From contig CACJEE010000005.1 of assembly GCA_902592345.1 (NCBI GenBank), positions 1-59,485 of the forward strand: a DNA stretch of 59,485 bases. Direction: 5' to 3'. The first letter of the stretch is position 1, and each line of letters starts with the position of its first letter. Positions 47,587 to 56,697 of this stretch are shown here, one piece after another. The position numbers and the translations under genes were made by a program. The notes under the pieces are model-generated. The model saw nothing but the letters and a program-made list of their open reading frames with translations, searched no databases and was not told the DNA's origin. The stretch is from an uncultured Alphaproteobacteria bacterium. GTDB lineage: Bacteria; Pseudomonadota; Alphaproteobacteria; HIMB59; GCA-002718135.

Positions 47587-48402
47587 ATGAAAAAAAATTT
47601 TTTTAACTTATTTAAAACTAAAAAACCAATTATAGCTATGGTTCATTTTCCTGCATTACCAGGATCACCATTATATGATGAAAAAAAAGGATTAGAGTAT
47701 ATTTTTAATTCTATTCAAGCTGATGTTAAAAATTTACAGAATGCTGGAGTTGATGCCATTATGTTTGGCAATGAAAATGATAGACCTTATGAATTAAAAG
47801 TTAATAGAGCCACTTTATCTACTATGGCTTATATGATCGGAAAAGTAGCAGAAAAAATTAACATTCCTTTTGGTGTTAATGTTTTATGGGATCCAATAAG
47901 TACAATAGCATTGGCCGCTTCTACTAATGCTAATTTTGTTCGAGAAATATTTACTGGTACCTATGCTTCAGATATGGGAATTTGGAGCCCAGATGCAGGT
48001 AAGGCTATGCGATATAGAAATTCTTTAGGGCGTAAAGACATACAAATGTACTATAATATTTCTGCAGAGTTTGCATATTCCTTAGATAGAAGGACAATTG
48101 CTGAAAGAGCAGAAAGTACAGTATTTTCATCAATACCAGATGCAATATTAGTATCTGGTCAAATCACAGGTCAAGTTGCTAAATTGGACGAAATTAAAGA
48201 GGTTAGTAAAATAATTCCTAAGACACCTGTATTGGCAAATACTGGAGTGAATTACAATAATGTAGAAGATATTCTTTTGGTAACTGATGGAGTGATTATT
48301 GGCTCTTCACTGAAAGTTAATGGAGATACATGGAAAAATGTTGATCCAAAAAGAGCAAAAAAATTTATGAACAAAGTTAAGTCTATTAGAAAAAATGCCT
48401 AA
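47587..48402 (+). CDS. BtpA/SgcQ family TIM-barrel protein
   Basis: A 271 aa protein with IIAMVHFPALPGSPLYD at the N-terminus, AGVDAIMFGNENDRPY, PFGVNVLWDP, and the C-terminal TPVLANTGVN and VIIGSSLKV segments, all of the BtpA family. Cyanobacterial BtpA is linked to photosystem I, but most members, including SgcQ of E. coli, are in sugar operons, and nothing photosynthetic is present here. It overlaps the M42 gene by 8 bases. The reaction is unknown; a phosphosugar or nucleoside-related role is possible. Confidence 0.85.
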   Translation: MKKNFFNLFKTKKPIIAMVHFPALPGSPLYDEKKGLEYIFNSIQADVKNLQNAGVDAIMFGNENDRPYELKVNRATLSTMAYMIGKVAEKINIPFGVNVLWDPISTIALAASTNANFVREIFTGTYASDMGIWSPDAGKAMRYRNSLGRKDIQMYYNISAEFAYSLDRRTIAERAESTVFSSIPDAILVSGQITGQVAKLDEIKEVSKIIPKTPVLANTGVNYNNVEDILLVTDGVIIGSSLKVNGDTWKNVDPKRAKKFMNKVKSIRKNA

Positions 48403-49498
48403 CTTGAAAGAGATTAATTCTATTAATAATACATTAGAAGATTTAGTTTTAATTTCTGGCTTATCTGGACACGAGACAAAAGTTAGAGATTATTTAAAAA
48501 AACAACTAAAACAAAATGCTCTTAATGCAAAAACTGATGTTTTAGGTAATTTAATTTGCACTCTTAAAGGCAATGAAAAATTACCATCTGTTATTTTATT
48601 TGCACATATGGATCAGCTTGGATTCATGGTCAAAAAAATTGAAGATAATGGATATATTAGAGTTGAAAGAGTGGGAGGGGTACCTGAAAAGGCTTTGCTT
48701 TCTCAGGATGTTGTAATTGTAAATAATAAGGAAGAATTAATTCAAGGAGTCATTGGTAATAAAGCTCATCACGCAACTCAACTGAATGAAAAATACACAG
48801 TACATAAGGTAAATGAAATTTACATCGATGCTGGCTTTAAAAGTAAGAGAGAAGTTTTAAGAAATGGTGTCAATATTGGAAGCCCTATTACATATGCTCC
48901 TTATTATAAATCTCTTAAAAATAATAATGTCTGTGGATCATCTATTGATGATAGAGCTGGTTGTGCGGTAATTCTTAATGCTGCTAAAGCTTTAACTAAA
49001 TCTAAAAATAGACCTACAGTGCACATAGTTTTTTCAGTTCAAGAAGAATTTAACCTTAGAGGTATACTTCCAGTAATTAATACTCTTAAACCAAATATTG
49101 CTATCCAAGTTGATTTAACTCTAACCTCAGATACACCTGATATGGTTAACTCAAGTGATGTTTATTTAGGCAAAGGACCCTGTGTTAGTTTATTTTCTTT
49201 TCATGGAAGAGGGACGCTAAATGGTGTTATACCTCATCCTTCAATAATAGAAATTTTTGAAAAAGTTGCAAAAACTAAGAAAATTACTCTTCAAAGAAGT
49301 GTTGCGTCAGGTATTTTAACCGATGCTTCATATGTACAATTTTCTAATGAAGGTATTGCAAGTATTGATGTGGGTTTTCCTATGCGTTATTCACATTCTT
49401 CGAGAGAAGTTTGCAACTTAAATGATCTTATTGATTTAAAAAATCTATTAGTTGCTGTTATAAATAAAATAGATAAAAAAATTAAACTTATTAGATAA
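48395..49498 (+). CDS. M42 family metallo-aminopeptidase-like protein (SgcX-like)
   Basis: A 367 aa protein with M42 zinc-site motifs: AHMDQLGFMV, SIDDRAGCAVI, VQEEFNLRG and the C-terminal MRYSHSSREV. M42 members include aminopeptidases, often misnamed endoglucanases; SgcX in the E. coli sgc sugar operon belongs here. All expected metal ligands seem kept, so it should be an active hydrolase, perhaps a deacylase rather than a peptidase given its surroundings (inference). It sits between the BtpA-like gene and the FGGY kinase. Confidence 0.85.
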   Translation: MPNLKEINSINNTLEDLVLISGLSGHETKVRDYLKKQLKQNALNAKTDVLGNLICTLKGNEKLPSVILFAHMDQLGFMVKKIEDNGYIRVERVGGVPEKALLSQDVVIVNNKEELIQGVIGNKAHHATQLNEKYTVHKVNEIYIDAGFKSKREVLRNGVNIGSPITYAPYYKSLKNNNVCGSSIDDRAGCAVILNAAKALTKSKNRPTVHIVFSVQEEFNLRGILPVINTLKPNIAIQVDLTLTSDTPDMVNSSDVYLGKGPCVSLFSFHGRGTLNGVIPHPSIIEIFEKVAKTKKITLQRSVASGILTDASYVQFSNEGIASIDVGFPMRYSHSSREVCNLNDLIDLKNLLVAVINKIDKKIKLIR

Positions 49499-49503
49499 TT
49501 AAT

Positions 49504-51006
49504 ATGGCACAAAAACTTTTTCTTGGTATTGATATTGGCACTTACGAAACAAAGGGTGTGTTGGTTGATAATGCCGGTAACATTATTTCTCAAGCAGCAA
49601 AAAAACATGAAATGATAGTGCCCCAAAGTGGTTGGGCAGAGCACAGACCTATGGAAGATTGGTGGGGTGATTTCACTTATGTGTCAAAAAAATTAATAGA
49701 ACAGTCAAAATGTAACCCTAAAGATATTTTGGCAGTTTCTGCTAGTACAATTGGACCTTGTATGCTGCCATTAGATAAAAATGGTGAACCTTTAATGAAT
49801 GCAGTTCTATATGGAGTAGATACAAGAGCACATAAAGAAATTGATTTATTGAATTCTTCAATTGGTGAAGAAAAAATAATGCAATTTAATGGTAACGTTT
49901 TAACTTCTCAACAAGTAGGGCCAAAAATTTTATGGTTAAAAAATAATAGACCTGAAATTTATTCTAAAACAAATAAAATAGTTAATGGTACTGGTTTTAT
50001 TAATTTTAAATTAACTGGCAGATATACTACTGATCATTTTTCTGCTGCATTTGTTAGCCCGCTTTACGATATAAACAAACAAGCTTGGAGCAATGAATTA
50101 AACGATGGAATAATTGATATAGAAAAACTTTCAGATTTGGTTTGGACTAATGAAATTATTGGCAAAATAACTAACACAGCCTCAAATGAAACAGGCTTAG
50201 CAGAAGGTACTATAGTTACGTCTGGTACCATTGATGCAGCAGCTGAAGCAATTAGTGTTGGTGTAATTGGAACAGGTGATATGATGATGATGTATGGTTC
50301 TACAATGTTCTATATATTAGTTACTGATAAAGTCTTATCTGATAAAAGGTTATGGTATTCACCTTGGTTATTTAAAGGAGAACATTCCTCTATGGGTGGT
50401 TTAGCAACAAGTGGAACGTTAACACATTGGTTTAAAAATAATTTTGCACAAGAACTAACAGGCGATGATACATTTATTAGATTAGCTCAAGAGGCTGAAA
50501 AATCTCCACCAGGATCAAAAGGCATAGTATTTCTTCCATATTTTTCAGGTGAGCGAACTCCTATACATGATACAAATGCTAAAGGTACTTTTTTTGGTTT
50601 AGACTTAACCCATGATAGATCTGATATGTACAGATCAATATTTGAAGGTATTGCATATGGCACAAATCATGTAATTGATGTGTATAAAGAATTAAATGCT
50701 ATTCCAAAGAATTTATTTAGTGTGGGAGGAGGAACTAAAAATAAAGTTTGGTCACACACAACATCAGATGTTATTGGATTAAATCAAACTTTAAGAAAAA
50801 AAACTATAGGCGCCTCATATGGTGATGCTTTTCTGTCAGCTTGTACAGTAGGAGAAGTTCATAAGGATGATATTAATAAATGGAATGAAGTAGAATATCA
50901 AATTGAAGCTAATCTTCAAAATCAAGAAGTTTATAATAAGGGCTACGAAGTTTATAGAGAACTATATGAGAGTACCAAACACCTAATGAAAAAATTAAAT
51001 ACCTAA
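49504..51006 (+). CDS. FGGY family carbohydrate kinase
   Basis: A 500 aa sugar kinase of the xylulokinase-like group. The N-terminal phosphate motif is GIDIGTYETKGVLVDNAG, SGWAEHRPMEDWW follows, the substrate-domain start is STIGPC, and C-terminal motifs are PYFSGERTPIHD and VGGGTKNKVW. The specificity (xylulose, ribulose, apulose or other) is not decidable from sequence. Its position after a two-subunit transketolase suggests that its product is the transketolase donor. It is convergent with the permease gene (4-base overlap). Confidence 0.9.
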   Translation: MAQKLFLGIDIGTYETKGVLVDNAGNIISQAAKKHEMIVPQSGWAEHRPMEDWWGDFTYVSKKLIEQSKCNPKDILAVSASTIGPCMLPLDKNGEPLMNAVLYGVDTRAHKEIDLLNSSIGEEKIMQFNGNVLTSQQVGPKILWLKNNRPEIYSKTNKIVNGTGFINFKLTGRYTTDHFSAAFVSPLYDINKQAWSNELNDGIIDIEKLSDLVWTNEIIGKITNTASNETGLAEGTIVTSGTIDAAAEAISVGVIGTGDMMMMYGSTMFYILVTDKVLSDKRLWYSPWLFKGEHSSMGGLATSGTLTHWFKNNFAQELTGDDTFIRLAQEAEKSPPGSKGIVFLPYFSGERTPIHDTNAKGTFFGLDLTHDRSDMYRSIFEGIAYGTNHVIDVYKELNAIPKNLFSVGGGTKNKVWSHTTSDVIGLNQTLRKKTIGASYGDAFLSACTVGEVHKDDINKWNEVEYQIEANLQNQEVYNKGYEVYRELYESTKHLMKKLNT

Positions 51007-51878
51007 CCTTTAATAGCTCCAGCCGCCATTCCTTTAACAATATATCTCTCTAAAAAAATTGCTACTATGATTAATGGCAAGCATAAAGCAGCAGAAATAG
51101 CAGCCATATTCCACCATTTAATACTTTGAGAGGAAATTTGAGAGGCAACCATAACTGGCATAGTTTTAGCGTCTGTACTGGTTATAAGAGCAGCTAAAAA
51201 ATATTCATTCCAACATAATATTAAGCACAATATAAATGCACTTGCAATTCCAGGTAAAACTATTGGTAAAACAATTTTAAAAAAGCTCATCCATACACTC
51301 GCTCCATCCACCAAAGCTGCCTCTTCTAATTCAATAGGAACAGCATTAAACTGATCTCTCATTATCCAAATAACTATTGGTAAAACTGTCAACGTATAAA
51401 TCAATATCATGCCAATATGAGTATCTAGTAAATCAAGCTCTCTATAAAGAACCAATACAGGTAAAGCTAAAACTACGGGTGGTAAAATTAATTGTGATAA
51501 GAAGAAAAATGAAATGTCAGGATTTCTCATAAAACCAAATTTATAATTAAATCGGCTTAAGCCGTATGCAGCAAATGAACCAAGTATTACAGCTAATGCA
51601 GAAGCACTTGCCGAAATAAAAGCTGTATTGAAAAAACGTGCTAAAAACTCCTCTCTTGGATTAGACTCAACAAATAAAGTGTCGGGAGAAAATCCGAGAT
51701 TTCGCCAACCTTTCCAGGATGGCTCAAAATCTATCCAAGGAATTAACAAACCTTGAGTAACACTCGCAGCCGTTTTAAAAGATGTAGTCGCTGTCCAATA
51801 GATTGGGAATAAACAAATAAAAGTCCACAATAAAAGAATTCCGTATATGATTATTTTTTCACTTAAATTATTTTTCAT
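51003..51878 (-). CDS. Sugar ABC transporter permease, MalG type
   Basis: A 291 aa inner-membrane permease, counting from the ATG at 51878, with six helices. The EAA motif EEAALVDGASVWMSFFKIVLP lies in the C-terminal half, and the last residues MAAGAIKG are typical of MalG proteins. An upstream ATG at 51899 would add 7 residues but would overlap malF by 22 bases, against a one-base TAATG overlap for the inner start. It works with the MalF-type protein and the Tat-exported binding protein. Confidence 0.9.
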   Translation of the reverse strand: MKNNLSEKIIIYGILLLWTFICLFPIYWTATTSFKTAASVTQGLLIPWIDFEPSWKGWRNLGFSPDTLFVESNPREEFLARFFNTAFISASASALAVILGSFAAYGLSRFNYKFGFMRNPDISFFFLSQLILPPVVLALPVLVLYRELDLLDTHIGMILIYTLTVLPIVIWIMRDQFNAVPIELEEAALVDGASVWMSFFKIVLPIVLPGIASAFILCLILCWNEYFLAALITSTDAKTMPVMVASQISSQSIKWWNMAAISAALCLPLIIVAIFLERYIVKGMAAGAIKG

Positions 51879-52996
51879 TATGAAGCTCGCTGTAACCATC
51901 GATTAACAAATCGAATGAGGATGGTCATAAGAATGACTATAAAAATCAAATAAACAAAAGATAGTAGTGTGCCGTAACCAACATTTGATCTATCCCTATA
52001 TTCCCTTACGATAAAACTTGTTACACTATCAGTGGCACCACCAGGACCACCAGCAGTTACTATTATTATTATATCTGCAAGTTTTAATTTAAATATAATT
52101 CGAATAACTAATGTTGTTAGAGATACAGGAAGCATTATTGGAAAAATTATATTTTTAAATAGAGTCCACTTATTAGCTCCATCTACTTTTGCAGCTTCCA
52201 GAACTTCTTTAGGTAATGCTTGAAGACCTGCTAATAACATAATAATCATCAGCGGGATAAACGTCCAAGCATCCATACACATCATGGTCAGTTTTGCGAT
52301 TACGGGATTACTAAAAAAAGTTGGAGTATCCCAACCTAACCAACGAGCAAAACTTGCTACTGGACCAAATCGTTGTTCAAGCATAGATTTTCCAACCATC
52401 CAGCTTACTGCTACTGGACTTAACATGAGTGGAATTAAAAATGCTATTCTAAAAAATTTTCTACCCCGTATTTGTGAATTTAGTAAAATTGCTAACAAGA
52501 AAGCAATAGTAAATTCAACAAGAACTGCAAGTACGTAATAGATCATATTTTTTAAGGCATTCCAATAATAAGGATCAGAGATCATTTGATAAAAGTTATC
52601 AAGTCCATTAAATTTTCTTCCATCAATGGAACTTAAGTTCCAGTCTGTAAAAGAAATATACAATCCAAATAACAAAGGAAAAATCACAATTGAAATTATG
52701 AACATTACGGCTGGAAAAACAAAAAGATTTCTCTTTCCTCTTTCTCCATAAATTAACACTCTTGAATAACCAATTGCTACTGCCCAAAGGATATAGGCGT
52801 AAAGAACTGGTCTCCAATTAGAAAAACCAAAACTAATTCTTTCATTAGAATGTAGAGTTTGAATAATAGCAATCACAACCATCAATAAAAATGAAGACCA
52901 AACAATAATTTTACCAGCTCTTTTAGTAGTTTGACTTACTGTAGATGGAGCAACAACATATAATGGATCGCGTTCTATATATTTTATTTCACTCAT
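51878..52996 (-). CDS. Sugar ABC transporter permease, MalF type
   Basis: A 372 aa permease with three extra N-terminal helices before the core (about residues 28-48, 65-80, 90-115). SFTDWNLSSIDGRKFNGLDNF is the MalF-type segment, and the EAA loop reads EVLEAAKVDGANKWTLFKNI. The C-terminus is VNRWLQRAS. It is read from the same strand as the binding-protein gene, with a hairpin between them. Confidence 0.9.
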   Translation of the reverse strand: MSEIKYIERDPLYVVAPSTVSQTTKRAGKIIVWSSFLLMVVIAIIQTLHSNERISFGFSNWRPVLYAYILWAVAIGYSRVLIYGERGKRNLFVFPAVMFIISIVIFPLLFGLYISFTDWNLSSIDGRKFNGLDNFYQMISDPYYWNALKNMIYYVLAVLVEFTIAFLLAILLNSQIRGRKFFRIAFLIPLMLSPVAVSWMVGKSMLEQRFGPVASFARWLGWDTPTFFSNPVIAKLTMMCMDAWTFIPLMIIMLLAGLQALPKEVLEAAKVDGANKWTLFKNIIFPIMLPVSLTTLVIRIIFKLKLADIIIIVTAGGPGGATDSVTSFIVREYRDRSNVGYGTLLSFVYLIFIVILMTILIRFVNRWLQRAS

Positions 52997-53020
52997 TATA
53001 AAAAAAAGAAATCATAATAA

Positions 53021-53050
53021 AAAATCTAGCGACTAAGAATAGTCGCTAGA
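53021..53050 (-). terminator. Hairpin between binding protein and permease genes
   Basis: TCTAGCGACTA (53025-53035) and TAGTCGCTAGA (53040-53050) form a perfect 11-bp stem with a 4-base loop. On the minus strand it is followed by TTTT and a T-rich stretch. It lies 13 bases after the binding-protein stop and 28 before the MalF start. It probably ends most transcripts, or protects the upstream mRNA, so that the binding protein is made in excess. Confidence 0.8.
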
Positions 53051-53063
53051 AAAAAAAATTAAA

Positions 53064-54731
53064 CTACAGTCCTAATGAACCTTTGTAGAGTTTGATTTGG
53101 CTCTCTCTACCAATTTGGTCTGTAATTTTGTCCCAAGCTGCAGCAATATTATCTGCACCTGTTTGTGCATCATATTGACCAGCAAATATTTTGGACAATT
53201 CGTCTTCTGCAATACTGTAGTATTGGAAGATACCTGGTATACGTGGCTCAATAGCAGCGTTCGGATGATTATAAGAATCCGCTTCTGAAGCTAAATAGTC
53301 AGATGCAAATGCTTCTGTATAACCAGCACCAACCCACTCATCTACATTAAAGTGACTGTTTCTGTATGGCTGGAATCCTGAAGGATACATTGACATCCAT
53401 AGTGATAGATCTTTACCACCAATATGTGAACATGCAGACCATGCAGCTTTATTTTTAGCAGAGTTTTCATCTACTGTTTTCATACAGTATAATCCCCAAC
53501 CAATATAAGCCATGTTAGGTGCATAATTTGGACCACTAGCTAATGTTTCCCATTTGCCAGTTTGCCAGTTGTAAACATCATCTGAACCAGGTAAGATATC
53601 AAATCCTACGTTACCTTGAACAAGAGACTCATCAGAAGTATTAGCGTTAGATCCAACATCTCCCCACCAAGATACCATAGAACCAGTACCTGCTAAGAAT
53701 TGACTGAAACCTGTAACACCAGGATCAGCATTAATTTGATCAGGTGGTTGTGCTCCGCTTCTATCAAGAACATCTTGAATAGCTCTAACCCATGCAGGAT
53801 TATTAACCATTGGCTTCATAGTATCAGGCTCAAACAAGAAAGCAGGACTATCCGGATGTTTTGCATAAGCTGTAGCAATACTTCCTAAGAAATAGAAACC
53901 AAATCCACCCCAACCTTTTTGAACATCTAAATATCCATAAGCTGGGAAACCGGCATGTTGCTTTCCTTTAAGGAAATTAGTTACTTCAGTAACCTTCTGC
54001 CAAGTTGTTGGAACTTCCCAATTACCAGAATGACCTTCTGCTTTCCAAGCAGCAGCTAACTCTTCATTTTCAAAGTAGTCAGTTCTGTAGTTGAAGTTAT
54101 GACAGTCACCATCAATTGAAATTCTGTGTGTTACACCATCCCAAGTTCCTGTTGGAGCTTGTAAATAACCAACATAGTCACCTAAATCAATTTGATCAGC
54201 TACCCAATCAGGCATAGCAGAAAGTAATTTCTTACCACCTAGGTCTCCTTCAAAAGGTGCACCAGCTTGCAAGATATCAAAATCAACTGTTCCTGTTGCA
54301 ATAGACTGTTGTAGTCTAGCATTATAATCAGCTTGAGCTAAATCAATCCAATTAATTTTTGCGCCAGTGTATTTTTCCCAAGGCTTTAAGAAACCTCTGT
54401 GAAGCATATTATGAAGGTTTAAACTGTCTAAACCCATAAAGTTTAGTTCAACTCCTTTAAACTCTCCTTCTTTAACTCGTTCTTTAGTTCCGCCTAAACA
54501 CATCTCACCAACTTTTTGCCAGTCAGCATCTCCAGGTGAACCTGCCCCAACTCCAGGAATTTTAAGAATAGCTTTTCTGAGTTCTGAATGCCCATCTGCA
54601 AATGAACTTGTTGCAATTGATGATAATCCACCACTCATTGCTGCAATAGCTCCAGCTGAAGCTGCACCTTTTACAAAGCTACGTCTATTTATTCCGTGTT
54701 TTAGAGCGTAATCATATAGTGATTTTTTCAT
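53064..54731 (-). CDS. Sugar ABC transporter substrate-binding protein with Tat signal
   Basis: A 555 aa family-1 extracellular binding protein, larger than the usual 400-450. The N-terminus has a twin-arginine motif, NRRSFVKGAASAG, with a hydrophobic stretch and an alanine-rich cleavage region near residue 45, so it is exported folded by the Tat system. The mature part has WEKYTGAKINWIDLAQADYN, typical of this family. GGGAGG at 54737-54742 is a strong ribosome binding site. The ligand is presumably the carbohydrate handled by the neighbouring genes. Confidence 0.9.
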   Translation of the reverse strand: MKKSLYDYALKHGINRRSFVKGAASAGAIAAMSGGLSSIATSSFADGHSELRKAILKIPGVGAGSPGDADWQKVGEMCLGGTKERVKEGEFKGVELNFMGLDSLNLHNMLHRGFLKPWEKYTGAKINWIDLAQADYNARLQQSIATGTVDFDILQAGAPFEGDLGGKKLLSAMPDWVADQIDLGDYVGYLQAPTGTWDGVTHRISIDGDCHNFNYRTDYFENEELAAAWKAEGHSGNWEVPTTWQKVTEVTNFLKGKQHAGFPAYGYLDVQKGWGGFGFYFLGSIATAYAKHPDSPAFLFEPDTMKPMVNNPAWVRAIQDVLDRSGAQPPDQINADPGVTGFSQFLAGTGSMVSWWGDVGSNANTSDESLVQGNVGFDILPGSDDVYNWQTGKWETLASGPNYAPNMAYIGWGLYCMKTVDENSAKNKAAWSACSHIGGKDLSLWMSMYPSGFQPYRNSHFNVDEWVGAGYTEAFASDYLASEADSYNHPNAAIEPRIPGIFQYYSIAEDELSKIFAGQYDAQTGADNIAAAWDKITDQIGRESQIKLYKGSLGL

Positions 54732-54835
54732 TATATCCTCCCGATATGAATTATAGTAATTAAGTTTTATAAAGATAAGATTAGTAAGGCAACAAGAAAA
54801 ACGTTAAAAAGGTATTTATTTTTAACAGAAATCAT

Positions 54836-55801
54836 ATGTTTACAAACAAATTTGCCACACGACTCAATTCATTTAAATCTAAATGGCCTAGTAATGAAAA
54901 ACCTACTACAATCGAATTAATAAAAAGAGCATCAAAAGTTGAGGGTTTAACCCATGTAGATCTTAATTATCCTGATCACAGTGAGCCATCTATCAGGGAA
55001 ATATCAGCTATTACAAATGATTGTGGTTTAGCAATAAATGGATTAGCGATGAGATATTATACAAATCCAGCTTTTAAATTAGGTGCTTTTACCAATCCTA
55101 ATAAACAAGTTAGGCAGGAGGCAATTGATTTAACAAAAGTAGCAATTGATGCATTAAGAGAAATAGACTCGAATTTATTAACTATTTGGTTAGGTCAGGA
55201 CGGTTTTGATTATGGTTTTCAAGTTGATTATAAAAAAATATGGGATGATGAAATAAATGCAATAAAAGAAATTGCTGAACATGACAAAGAATGTCTAGTT
55301 AGTATTGAATATAAACCAAATGAGCCTCGCGCATATTCCTTACTATCAAATTTAGGCACAACACTTCTAGCTATAAAAGATATTAATTTAAAAAACATTG
55401 GTGTGACAATCGATTTTGCTCATATATTATATTCTAATGAGCAACCTGCTCTTGTTGCTGCCTTAATTGACAAACATTCACAAATATTAGGATTACACTT
55501 GAATGATGGGTATGGAAAAAGAGATGATGGTTTAATGGTAGGCTCTGTTCATCAGTTAGCTACAATTGAGTTACTCTATCATATAACTAAATCAAAATAT
55601 CAAGGACCAATATATTTTGATACTTTTCCAGATACTACCAATATGGATCCTATTAAAGAATGTGAATTAAATATAGATACTGTCAGAAAACAATTAAAAT
55701 TAGTTGATAAACTTATTCAAAATAATGAATTGAGTACTGCTATTAAAAATCAAGATTCTATAACATCACACAGAATATTTAATAGTATTTTGTATTCTTG
55801 A
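54836..55801 (+). CDS. Xylose isomerase-like TIM-barrel protein (sugar isomerase/epimerase)
   Basis: A 321 aa TIM barrel with metal-site pieces typical of the family: Glu in SIEYKPNEPRAYS, Asp in GVTIDFAHILYS, His in LGLHLNDGYGKRDDG and Asp in IYFDTFPDTTN. It probably interconverts an aldose and a ketose, or epimerises a ketose, before phosphorylation. It is divergent from the binding-protein gene and followed by a PfkB kinase after one base. The substrate is unknown. Confidence 0.82.
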   Translation: MFTNKFATRLNSFKSKWPSNEKPTTIELIKRASKVEGLTHVDLNYPDHSEPSIREISAITNDCGLAINGLAMRYYTNPAFKLGAFTNPNKQVRQEAIDLTKVAIDALREIDSNLLTIWLGQDGFDYGFQVDYKKIWDDEINAIKEIAEHDKECLVSIEYKPNEPRAYSLLSNLGTTLLAIKDINLKNIGVTIDFAHILYSNEQPALVAALIDKHSQILGLHLNDGYGKRDDGLMVGSVHQLATIELLYHITKSKYQGPIYFDTFPDTTNMDPIKECELNIDTVRKQLKLVDKLIQNNELSTAIKNQDSITSHRIFNSILYS

Positions 55802-55802
55802 T

Positions 55803-56651
55803 ATGAATTCAAACTCAATAGTTGTATTGGGAAGTCTTCACTACGATATTTTTATTAAATCAAATGCGATACCAAAAATTGGTGAAACTGTTTTGGCAGA
55901 AAAATGGTTTCCTAAATTAGGAGGAAAGGGTGCTAATCAGGCTGTTGCTTTAAATAAAGAATTAATAAATGTTAAATTCATAAGCGCAATTGGAGATGAT
56001 TTTTTTTCAGAATTTTTGTTAACAAGATTACAAGAAGAAAATATATCACTTGAAAATATTTCAAAAGTAAAAGGAAATTCTGGCATTAGTGTTGCTATCT
56101 CAAATAAAAGTGGTGATTATAGCGCTGTGGTTGTCTCAGGTGTTAACTTGGAAATTCCAAAGGCTTTACTGCATGATAATAACTTATGGAAAGATGCTTC
56201 TTTTCTAATGATTCAAAATGAAATTAAAGAAGAAATGAATTTAGCTGCTGCTAAACAAGCAAAAAAAAGAAATATAAAGGTATTTTTTAATGCTGCTCCC
56301 GCAAAAAATATAAATATTAAACTATTTGAATTTGTTGATATTTTATTAGTCAATGAAATTGAAGCACAGCAGTTAAGTGAAGATAACTCGGGCAACTTTG
56401 TTACTATTGCTACAAAATTATCTAATATAGTCTCTAAAGTTATAATCACTTTAGGATCCGATGGGGTAATATTATGCGAAAAAGATAATACGCCTATTCA
56501 TATTAAAGGTTTTCCCGTAAATGTTAAGAGCGCCCACGGAGCAGGAGATTATTTTGCAGGAAAATTTTTAATAGATTTTGTAAAGAATAATGATTTTGAG
56601 AATTCAATAAGAGTAGCTAATAAAAAAACAGCAGAATTTATTTCAACTTAA
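55803..56651 (+). CDS. PfkB family carbohydrate kinase 1
   Basis: A 282 aa ribokinase-like kinase. VLGSLHYDIFIKSNAIPKIGETV at the N-terminus, LGGKGANQAVAL, LVNEIEAQQL and the catalytic AHGAGDYFAG near residue 240 are visible. It differs clearly from the second PfkB kinase 47 bases downstream, and its hydrophobic N-terminal pocket (LHYD for ADL) suggests a different substrate. The gap after it holds a short inverted repeat, TTGTTTTC (56659-56666) and GAAAACAA (56670-56677). Confidence 0.88.
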   Translation: MNSNSIVVLGSLHYDIFIKSNAIPKIGETVLAEKWFPKLGGKGANQAVALNKELINVKFISAIGDDFFSEFLLTRLQEENISLENISKVKGNSGISVAISNKSGDYSAVVVSGVNLEIPKALLHDNNLWKDASFLMIQNEIKEEMNLAAAKQAKKRNIKVFFNAAPAKNINIKLFEFVDILLVNEIEAQQLSEDNSGNFVTIATKLSNIVSKVIITLGSDGVILCEKDNTPIHIKGFPVNVKSAHGAGDYFAGKFLIDFVKNNDFENSIRVANKKTAEFIST

Positions 56652-56697
56652 TAAAATCTTGTTTTCTATGAAAACAAAATAAAGTAGGATGATCAAT

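Noticed and set aside
47587-48402. Photosystem I biogenesis role for the BtpA-family protein
   Set aside because: No photosynthesis genes nearby; the context is a sugar operon, where most non-cyanobacterial members occur.
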